Shown: positions 35,177 through 41,891 of the stretch, piece after piece
How positions within the stretch are numbered: the first letter of the stretch is position 1
Layout: every line of letters begins with the position of its first letter
Assembly (NCBI RefSeq): GCF_013009345.1
Contig: NZ_JABELE010000004.1
Location: 124,001 to 188,000 of the forward strand
Origin: Acinetobacter geminorum
Lineage (GTDB): Bacteria; Pseudomonadota; Gammaproteobacteria; Pseudomonadales; Moraxellaceae
DNA length: 64,000 bases
Reading direction: 5' to 3'
Program-made: the position numbers and the translations under genes
The notes under the pieces: model-generated
What the model saw: only the letters and a program-made list of their open reading frames with translations
The model's database searches: none
Told to the model about the DNA's origin: nothing

Positions 35177-36871
35177 TTAGATATCCATGGTCTCATAGCT
35201 AGAAACAGATAAGCTGTGATAAGGGTTTGACGTGGTTCCGATTTTGCTTGGCATTCCTGTTGAGTCGCTTTCTTGAGCGAGTAAAGGTGTAAGTAGCTGT
35301 TTGAACGGCCAAGTCTTATTGTCAAAAAGATAGGTTTGAATCTGGGATTTTGTCTGTTCTGAAATCGGTTGGGTTTCTACAAAACTCTGAATAATGTCTT
35401 GAATCATTTCCCAGAAATCGCTTTCTGAACGATCTGTATATTTCAAGGTAGCTAAAGCAATTGGGTAGAGGTTAATTTGAATCCCTAATGTGATGAAGTA
35501 GTTAAATAAGTCTTCATTCTTACTAAAGATAAGATTGTTTGGCGTGCTCGTGTCGATGGTATAGGTTGGAGGAGTAAACCCACTTTCTTCAATGGCTGGT
35601 GTACATATTCTTAAGGTATCGTGGTCACGCAAAATAAAGCATTTGAACTTATTATTTTCATAACACACCATAGTGTTTTGCCCATGGCATTCAGGCATGA
35701 TTCCTTTCGACCAAAGCGTTAAGAATGTTTGAATAAAATGGACACTGAGGTCTTTTAATAATGACCATTTATCACCTTCAACGCCTAAAGTTTCCCAAGG
35801 GTCAACATAGATGCAGCTTAAAGCCGACATGGTAATTGGTGTGACGTTTTTATCTTGGCAAAAGTCGGGTAGATGTCTGACTTGGCAACCGATTACACCT
35901 AAATTTTTTACAATGTGTTCTTGTTTACCCAGTACCCACCAGTGAGTTTCGTTACTCAGAAAGAGTCGGTTTTTTAATAAAGGCGTTTCATTAATGACTT
36001 CATTTAAAAAATCGTAAGCCGTATGCCCATTCATTAAATAACGTCCAGGCATAGAACGGATCGCACCTAATGTTTTGGCATTTGTTGATAGTTTTAAATG
36101 CAGATTAGGGTTTGCGTTATGAATGAGAGTTCTTAAAGATGAAGTCGGTAAACCAATTGTCGTGACATGGTTCAGGTCAATACCGTCATACTTATTTTCT
36201 TCAAATTTTAAATAGCGATGTTGAGTCTCTAATAAAGGAAGTGCTAAGTATTCATCTGAAAGCTCGGCCATTTTTTCAGCAATAAGACTTTCCTCAACTT
36301 CTGTTAACAGAAGCTCTTTATGAGGAATCGATTCCATATTATTGATCACGTCATCTTTCTTAAATGCCCACCAATACACCTTAATTTCTTTTTGAGTTGT
36401 GAGTGGTGCAAGTTCACCTTTTGAGTGAGCGAATGGATGAAATGGACGATCAGCTACCAGCGATAGCAACTCGCTTTTGATTAAAGGCGAAGAAAATGAA
36501 AGTGCTAACTGCAAAATCTGAGGGATTTTTTCAGCCGTTACTAAGTTGTCGAGCCAATAATCAATCGCTTTTTGATGATGCGGTGAAGGCCACCAAGAGG
36601 CTTTTGTTAAATAGGTAAATACTTCAGAAATAGAAATTTTAGAAGTTGTATTACTCAAGACGTTATGAAGTAAAACTTCCGGTTGAGTAACATAGAAAGG
36701 ATTTACACCATCTACTTTTAAACAGCTGAAATAGAGTTCCAACTCATCATTTAGAGTAATTGCCAGATAAGGCTTTTTATAGGAAATATGATCTTTAAAA
36801 TCTCCATAATTCTCCATGTAGAGGGCATCTATTGTTTTTTGTAGTTGTGCTGTGTAAATCCGATCTAACAT
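35177..36871 (-). CDS. NIS siderophore synthetase, type B (SbnC-like)
   Basis: A 564-residue IucA/IucC-family synthetase. Seen: DRPFHPFAHSKGELAPL near residue 142, GLPTSSLRTLIH, SMPGRYLMNGHTAYDFL, PECHGQNTMV near residue 394, FILRDHDTLRIC, and the terminal TWPFKQLLTPLLAQ with MPSKIGTTSNPY, which closely follows the end of staphylococcal SbnC. SbnC joins the half-molecule to 2-oxoglutarate in the last step. The start at 36871 has AGGA 10 bases upstream; the frame upstream to 36946 overlaps sbnB and is not needed. Confidence 0.9.
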   Translation of the reverse strand: MLDRIYTAQLQKTIDALYMENYGDFKDHISYKKPYLAITLNDELELYFSCLKVDGVNPFYVTQPEVLLHNVLSNTTSKISISEVFTYLTKASWWPSPHHQKAIDYWLDNLVTAEKIPQILQLALSFSSPLIKSELLSLVADRPFHPFAHSKGELAPLTTQKEIKVYWWAFKKDDVINNMESIPHKELLLTEVEESLIAEKMAELSDEYLALPLLETQHRYLKFEENKYDGIDLNHVTTIGLPTSSLRTLIHNANPNLHLKLSTNAKTLGAIRSMPGRYLMNGHTAYDFLNEVINETPLLKNRLFLSNETHWWVLGKQEHIVKNLGVIGCQVRHLPDFCQDKNVTPITMSALSCIYVDPWETLGVEGDKWSLLKDLSVHFIQTFLTLWSKGIMPECHGQNTMVCYENNKFKCFILRDHDTLRICTPAIEESGFTPPTYTIDTSTPNNLIFSKNEDLFNYFITLGIQINLYPIALATLKYTDRSESDFWEMIQDIIQSFVETQPISEQTKSQIQTYLFDNKTWPFKQLLTPLLAQESDSTGMPSKIGTTSNPYHSLSVSSYETMDI

Positions 36872-36888
36872 TTTAGTTATTCCTATTC

Positions 36889-37902
36889 TTATAAAAGTGG
36901 TAGAACCGTGCCAACGTTTTGTTCTTGTGCGGCATTGAAGAACCATTTAGCGCAAACAATGTCATCAATCGCCATGCCCATTGGGTTGAGCAAAATGATT
37001 TCATCTTCGTGTTCGCGGCCGTTTTTATGACCAATAATGATGTCGCCAAGTTCAGCATGTAGTTTTTCACGGCTGAATAAGCCATCCTCAACCAGCACGT
37101 TGATGACTTTCTTTTCTCGGTTTGATTGGTCCCAGTCATCCACAATGACTTTGTCCACTTTTAAGAAGACTTCGGGCTCGATATCCATAATTGAAATGTT
37201 TGAAACAAAGCAGCCTTTTTTTAGCCACTCAAAAGGAATGTAAGGCTTATCTGAAACGGTACAGGTAATGAGGACATCGGCTTGCTGAATCGCAGACTTT
37301 GCGCTGTTATGAATTTCAATTTCTAGATGTGGATATTCCGATAAGAACAGTGCTTTGAGTTTTTCAGCTGCTTCAGGGTTTACATCAAATAAATGTACTT
37401 TTTTCACTTGAGCATATTGTTCAAGCACAGTCTTAATCTGCATTTGTGCAATTGGTCCGCAGCCAATCACGGTAATGTCTGTAAAGTCTTTTTTCGCTAG
37501 ATACTTAATCGAAACACCGGTAATTGCAGCAGTTCGCATTGCACTGATGAGGCTGCCTTCCATCACTGCAACTGGATAATTTGTTTCTGAGTCATTTAAA
37601 ACAATCAGTGCGCTGGCACGCGGAATATTGAATTTTTTAGGGTTATGTTGTCTTGAACCAATCCATTTGATTCCGGCAATCGGGTCGTTGCCGCCTAAAT
37701 AACAAGGCATTGCGATAATACGGTCGGCAATATGGTCTGCACCTTGCCAGCGAAGATAAGGTTTTAAGGGTTGTACAAACTGCTTATTTGCATGCAAGGT
37801 TAAGCCTTCAGTAATCGCTTCAATAAATGAATTACTATGATTTGCGCCAAGATTTAATAAATCTGATTGACTTAAATAGCGAAGGGTAGCCAAATTGCTC
37901 AT
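36889..37902 (-). CDS. sbnB: 2,3-diaminopropionate biosynthesis dehydrogenase SbnB (ornithine cyclodeaminase family)
   Basis: This 337-residue NAD-dependent enzyme has the ornithine cyclodeaminase/mu-crystallin fold: the Rossmann motif ITVIGCGPIAQMQIKT, AMRTAAITGVSIKYLA, and LITCTVSDKPYIPFEWL. SbnB oxidatively cleaves N-(2-amino-2-carboxyethyl)-glutamate to L-2,3-diaminopropionate and 2-oxoglutarate, both of which the synthetases then use. Adjacent sbnA makes its substrate. It lies 21 bases after sbnA. Confidence 0.92.
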   Translation of the reverse strand: MSNLATLRYLSQSDLLNLGANHSNSFIEAITEGLTLHANKQFVQPLKPYLRWQGADHIADRIIAMPCYLGGNDPIAGIKWIGSRQHNPKKFNIPRASALIVLNDSETNYPVAVMEGSLISAMRTAAITGVSIKYLAKKDFTDITVIGCGPIAQMQIKTVLEQYAQVKKVHLFDVNPEAAEKLKALFLSEYPHLEIEIHNSAKSAIQQADVLITCTVSDKPYIPFEWLKKGCFVSNISIMDIEPEVFLKVDKVIVDDWDQSNREKKVINVLVEDGLFSREKLHAELGDIIIGHKNGREHEDEIILLNPMGMAIDDIVCAKWFFNAAQEQNVGTVLPLL

Positions 37903-37923
37903 GAATATTTCCTAAGGAGAAGG

Positions 37924-38928
37924 TTAAACAACATTTTGTAAAGTAAGGTTTTCTTGGCGTCGTACGTTTCGATTGAAGTGACGCTTCTTGATCATTTCGA
38001 ACCATTCATCTTCATAAACCAGATCGAGGTAACGATCGCCGCGATCGGGCAACAGCGTTAAGATGCATGATCCATCAGGAATGGTTGGAATCAGTTTTTT
38101 GATGGCTGAAATAGATGAGCCGCTTGAACCACCTGCAAAAATTCCTTCATGCTCAAGGAGTTCTCGGCAACCGAGTGCCGATTCATAGTCATCTACATAA
38201 ATGACATCATCAATTTCATCGGGGGAGAGCAGCGGTGGGACTGTACTTGCACCAATACCGGGAATTTCGCGTGGACCAGATGTGCCACCGAACAAGACAG
38301 AGCCGACAATATCGACTGCGATGACTTTTAATTCCGGGAACTTTTCTTTAAGGCGACGAGATACGCCCATAATCGTGCCGGAGGTACTTGCTCCAATCAC
38401 GAGGTAATCAATCTTGCGATCAATTTGATTTAGGATTTCTTCTGCTTCTCCAAAATAATGGCTTTTCCAGTTATTTGGGTTTGCATACTGATTAATCCAA
38501 ACAGCATTTGGAAGCTGTTGGCAGAGTCGCTTTACAGTGTCAATTCTGGTTTTTAAATAACCGCCGTTTTGATCTTTTTCAGAGACCATCTCGATATTGG
38601 CTTTATAAAGCTTCAACATTTGTAAGTTTGCTGAGGCAATTTTGGGGTCAATAACGGCAGTAAATTTTAATCCATATATTTTGCAAGCCATTGCAAGCGC
38701 AATCGCTAAGTTGCCTGATGAGCTTTCAACAATATGACTATCTTTATTAATGACTCCAGATTTTAGGCCTTCCTGTAGCATGAATAATGCTGGACGGTCT
38801 TTAATACTTCCTCCTGGGTTTAACAATTCCATTTTCGCAATCACTGAGACTGATTGATGCGTGAACAGCCTTGATAGTTGTAATAGTGGCGTTTCACCTA
38901 TGCATTCGAGAATATTTTCATGGATCAT
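37924..38928 (-). CDS. sbnA: 2,3-diaminopropionate biosynthesis protein SbnA (PLP synthase, cysteine synthase family)
   Basis: This 334-residue fold-type II PLP enzyme has MELLNPGGSIKDRPALFML with the PLP-binding Lys, ESSSGNLAIALA, STSGTIMGVSRRLKEKFPEL, EGIFAGGSSGSSISAI and LLPDRGDRYLDLVYED. The sequence runs parallel to S. aureus SbnA, which joins O-phosphoserine and glutamate to give the SbnB substrate. It is the first gene of the operon and lies directly behind the best Fur-box match in the window. Confidence 0.93.
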   Translation of the reverse strand: MIHENILECIGETPLLQLSRLFTHQSVSVIAKMELLNPGGSIKDRPALFMLQEGLKSGVINKDSHIVESSSGNLAIALAMACKIYGLKFTAVIDPKIASANLQMLKLYKANIEMVSEKDQNGGYLKTRIDTVKRLCQQLPNAVWINQYANPNNWKSHYFGEAEEILNQIDRKIDYLVIGASTSGTIMGVSRRLKEKFPELKVIAVDIVGSVLFGGTSGPREIPGIGASTVPPLLSPDEIDDVIYVDDYESALGCRELLEHEGIFAGGSSGSSISAIKKLIPTIPDGSCILTLLPDRGDRYLDLVYEDEWFEMIKKRHFNRNVRRQENLTLQNVV

Positions 38929-38958
38929 GGTAGACCTTCTCAGGTTTTTATGTGATGT

Positions 38959-38978
38959 GAATGATAATGATTATTAAT
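38959..38978 (-). promoter_or_regulatory. Fur box before sbnA
   Basis: TGATAATGATTATTA (38962-38976) matches TGATAAT-N-ATTATCA at 13 of 14 scored positions, 34-48 bases before the sbnA start. It predicts iron repression of the whole operon. Confidence 0.82.
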
Positions 38979-39399
38979 TAAATTATTATTACCATTTGTG
39001 CCATGATTGTTGCGGTTTGTAACTCAAAAAGGGAGGGACTTAGAGGATTTTTCACTAATTTTTTTTGTGTAATTATTTGAATCGTAATATTTAAGTTTTA
39101 CAAAAGGATTAATAAATAAATCTTTTTAAATATAACGACATAGGCAATAAATTACTTTAGGGCTAAAAAAATTAATTTAATTAAGACAGATGCGAGAAAT
39201 TATTTTGAAGAAATAAAATGAAATTTATGACTTGATCCACATCCTTTGTACATCACTATTTTGTAGAGATCATAGATAGATTTAAGGCTTAAAAAAGAGA
39301 AAAGTATTTAAAGACTGACTTAAGATGCTTTGAATAATGAGCTGAAATTGATTAAGTGGCAGTTATTGATATGGAAATGTCTGAAAATGATAAGTTTTA

Positions 39400-39529
39400 G
39401 TTGGTTATGATCGAAACCATAAGAACTATATTTAATAGATGGGTTGAGTCCTTTAAATATAGTAATGCGTATAACGCATTTGTCTTATGGGTCTTTCAAG
39501 CTGTCTTTGTTAAAAAGACAGCTTTTTTT
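39400..39529 (+). ncRNA. Candidate small RNA upstream of the siderophore locus
   Basis: Plus-strand terminator: AAGCTGTCTTT (39498-39508) pairs with AAAGACAGCTT (39514-39524) and runs into seven T. No plus-strand gene precedes it within 600 bases, and on the minus strand no T tract follows, so it does not serve nasS. A small hairpin AATGCG/CGCATT lies at 39464-39480. A possible promoter is TTGATA (39366-39371), a 16-base gap, then TGATAA (39388-39393). No open frame with a ribosome site was seen. Confidence 0.42.
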
Positions 39530-39553
39530 ATGATGATTGAGTTTTAGTATTTC

Positions 39554-40564
39554 TTAGTGCTTAGCTTGATTGTAGCAATCAAGATTGATGCATTGGTTAC
39601 TTAGTTCTATGATTTGAGCAGGGGTTAATTGAAGTTTTTCCCATTTTTGCATTTGTTCAAATAGCCAATGAAAGTCTTCAGGTTGAGGAGCAGCATTTTC
39701 TTTAACCAAGTGCTTTACAATATTTTGAATCATATAATATTTATCGACATGCACTTCTTCAGAACAATGAAATCGGACAATTCCAAACTCGACTAACAAC
39801 TTTAAGACAGGTACAAAATCTTTTAAGTCACTTAATTCTTTTTGAGCTTTCATAATTGCTGTTGTGAGTGCAATTAAAGTTTGAGGATACTGTTCAGCCC
39901 ACTCTTGAGTTACCGCGAGAACTTTATCTGCCACATTGGGAATAATGTCCTGACTTGAGCATACGATTTTACTTAGACCTAAAAGTTCGCCTTGTGTATT
40001 CCAAGGCTCTCCTACACAAAAACCATCAATCACATGGTTATCTAAAGCTTCGACCATATATGGTGGTGGAAGTGCTTTGAGCTTGAGCGTTTGAGCTATT
40101 TTAGAGTCTGCCAAAGCGAGCCATTCTCTTAAACAATAATGATGAATTGAATGTTTAAATACATGGGCTAAGGACAAAGGATGATCTGCTTGAATGTATT
40201 GAGTTACTTTTAGAGCTGTTGCTTGAGCATCCTCATTTTCTTTAATAGCCAGTTGATGAATTAATTTTTGGCTTAAGCTAATAAAAGCACGGTTTTTACT
40301 TAAAATGAGAGGAGTTTGCAGTGCAATACCAATTTGGTCGGCACCCACTGCTGCGGCAGGAAGCATGGCAGATAAACAATGTGCGGCATCCAATAAGCCA
40401 AAAGCCAAACGGTCGCGTAGACTTGCCCATGATGCTTCTTTAACTAAAGTAACATCTAAACCGACTTCTTCGAAGAAACCTTGCTGTTTTGCCCAAAGCA
40501 ATGCAAGACAATCAAGTAAAGGAATATAGCCGAGTTGCAATTGAGTCTTTTCTAATGTGCTCAT
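39554..40564 (-). CDS. nasS: Nitrate sensor NasS (cytoplasmic NrtA/CmpA-like protein)
   Basis: A 336-residue protein of the NrtA/CmpA periplasmic nitrate-binding family: LQLGYIPLLDCLALLWAKQQGFFEEVGL, LAFGLLDAAHCLSAMLP and VIDGFCVGEPWNTQGE. It has no signal peptide, as expected for the sensor NasS, which holds NasT when nitrate is absent and releases it when nitrate binds. It begins directly after the nasT stop with no gap, and no permease or ATPase gene adjoins, which supports sensor over transporter. Confidence 0.88.
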   Translation of the reverse strand: MSTLEKTQLQLGYIPLLDCLALLWAKQQGFFEEVGLDVTLVKEASWASLRDRLAFGLLDAAHCLSAMLPAAAVGADQIGIALQTPLILSKNRAFISLSQKLIHQLAIKENEDAQATALKVTQYIQADHPLSLAHVFKHSIHHYCLREWLALADSKIAQTLKLKALPPPYMVEALDNHVIDGFCVGEPWNTQGELLGLSKIVCSSQDIIPNVADKVLAVTQEWAEQYPQTLIALTTAIMKAQKELSDLKDFVPVLKLLVEFGIVRFHCSEEVHVDKYYMIQNIVKHLVKENAAPQPEDFHWLFEQMQKWEKLQLTPAQIIELSNQCINLDCYNQAKH

Positions 40565-41155
40565 TTATTCATCCTTTAGTTGATCATTTAGTAATTTTTG
40601 GGCATCAAGTAAACGCCTCGCCATTTCCCCAATGGTTATACGATGGCTCATGGCATTTTTCCTGAGTAATTGAAAGGCTGTATCTTCAGGTAAGCCATGC
40701 AGTTGCATGAGTAATACTTTGGCCTTTTCAACATCTTTACGATCTGCCAATTTGGTTTGAGCTTCTTTTAAGTCACCTTCAAGCTTTTTATGCTTTTTAT
40801 ATTGCTCAATCGAGATTTCTAAAATGGTATGTAAGCGGGCAGGGTCTATGCCATCTACAATATAAGCAGTTACTCCCGCATCTATGGCTTGTTTGATGGT
40901 GTCTTTATCTGAATTTTTAGTGAATAGAACGGTTGGCAGGTCATAACTACTCACACAACTTTCAATAATGTCACGATGAGGATGATCCATATCGAGCAAG
41001 ATCACATCGGCTTGTAAATCTTCAAGACGAAAAATATTCAAGTGGTCCAAAGTAAGGCAGGCAACCACTTCAAAGTCATTTTCAAGCAGACTGTTTTTTA
41101 TATAGTCGGCCCGCGCATGATCATCATCAATAAGAGCTATTTTGAGTTTTGGCAT
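40565..41155 (-). CDS. nasT: Nitrate antitermination regulator NasT (receiver-ANTAR protein)
   Basis: This 196-residue protein has an N-terminal response-regulator-like receiver (KIALIDDDHARADYI, VILLDMDHPH) and a coiled linker. The C-terminal ANTAR domain (about residues 130-190) contains DVEKAKVLLMQLHGLPEDTAFQLLRKNAM. ANTAR proteins bind paired hairpins in leader RNA and prevent termination. The divergent nirB leader contains a hairpin pair and a terminator of this kind. NasS, encoded next, should control it. Confidence 0.92.
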   Translation of the reverse strand: MPKLKIALIDDDHARADYIKNSLLENDFEVVACLTLDHLNIFRLEDLQADVILLDMDHPHRDIIESCVSSYDLPTVLFTKNSDKDTIKQAIDAGVTAYIVDGIDPARLHTILEISIEQYKKHKKLEGDLKEAQTKLADRKDVEKAKVLLMQLHGLPEDTAFQLLRKNAMSHRITIGEMARRLLDAQKLLNDQLKDE

Positions 41156-41302
41156 AAGGTCAGAAAATCAGGCTAAGAAAATGCGCCAATTCGACGCGTT
41201 TTTTGTTATCAATTTTTAAGCAAGATTAGTGCCATCCAAAACTAAACTAAAAATCAGGATTTATTGGCAATTTAAGAAGTCAAAAAATCGATATGATCAA
41301 TA

Positions 41303-41379
41303 TTGGTGCAATAAGACGATTCATTTTGTGGCAAGACGTATTTCTATTTAAACCATTTAAATGTAGAGCTTTGGTGCAA
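41303..41379 (+). promoter_or_regulatory. Two NtrC-type half-sites upstream of the nirB promoter
   Basis: TTGGTGCAA occurs at 41303-41311 and again at 41371-41379. This is the conserved half of the NtrC site. They lie roughly 95-185 bases before the sigma-54 promoter, the usual range for an enhancer. The opposite half-sites are poorly conserved. Confidence 0.6.
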
Positions 41380-41472
41380 ATTGAATAAGACATTATTTTT
41401 ATATGAGAAGCAGGAAAATTATATCTATATGAAAATAAATATAAAAATTATGAATTTCGAATCTTAAAACAA

Positions 41473-41490
41473 TTGGCATGCAAAATGCTT
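41473..41490 (+). promoter_or_regulatory. Sigma-54 promoter of the nirB operon
   Basis: TTGGCATGCAAAATGCTT has GG at 41475-41476 and GC at 41487-41488 separated by exactly 10 bases. It matches TGGCACG-RNNN-TTGCW at 13 of 16 positions. The transcript would begin near 41500, just before the ANTAR hairpins. Confidence 0.75.
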
Positions 41491-41501
41491 ACTTAATTAC
41501 A

Positions 41502-41546
41502 GGTCGAAGACGACCATAAGTTTTAAAGACGGCCAACGATGTCCGT
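41502..41546 (+). promoter_or_regulatory. ANTAR-type leader hairpin pair (NasT target)
   Basis: Hairpin 1 (41502-41515) is GGTC/GACC around the six-base loop GAAGAC (or a 5-bp stem with AAGA). Hairpin 2 (41529-41546) is ACGG(C)C/G(T)CCGT with one mismatch around the hexaloop AACGAT, which has the A1 and G4 expected of ANTAR targets. A terminator follows 130 bases downstream. Loop 1 has G rather than A at position 1, so it is an imperfect match. Confidence 0.6.
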
Positions 41547-41675
41547 TCTGATCGAATTTGTGAGTGCAACTGTACACACGAAGAATTTACGTTCAGTCGG
41601 AGTGAAGGCCATGTCTTTATTTTTATTGCATAAAAAAGTTACATCTGAATTATTTAATTTTTCAGTTCCAGCGAT

Positions 41676-41710
41676 GCGAGCCTTCTCTATGAGGGGGCTC
41701 GCTTTTTTTA
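41676..41710 (+). terminator. Leader terminator before nirB
   Basis: A 12-bp stem including two G-T pairs (41676-41687 with 41691-41702), a 3-base loop and TTTTTTTA lie 182 bases before the nirB start, inside the predicted transcript. This is the expected target of NasT antitermination. Confidence 0.85.
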
Positions 41711-41891
41711 TTTGTTTTTATGACTTTGCTATGCATTGGGTGTCGTCAACGAGTGGAAAAAATGGGTTCCAAGCAGCTATACGCTTTGTGATGTTGATAC
41801 GTTTCTCGATAGAGCACAAGGCAAAACAACAATGTCTATTTGAGAACGCAAGAACGCAGCTTAAAAGCAACGTGATTTGAGGAGAAACACT

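Noticed and set aside
36872..36946. 25-residue extension of the SbnC-like synthetase
   Set aside because: It overlaps the sbnB 3' end. The ATG at 36871 has AGGA upstream and gives the expected N-terminus.
39554..40564. Periplasmic nitrate-binding protein of an ABC transporter
   Set aside because: No signal peptide and no permease or ATPase gene; the nasT neighbour indicates the cytoplasmic sensor NasS.
41539..41880. Plus-strand frame of 113 codons before nirB
   Set aside because: It runs through the ANTAR hairpins and across the leader terminator, has no ribosome site and encodes an unlikely protein; the region is better read as a regulatory leader.
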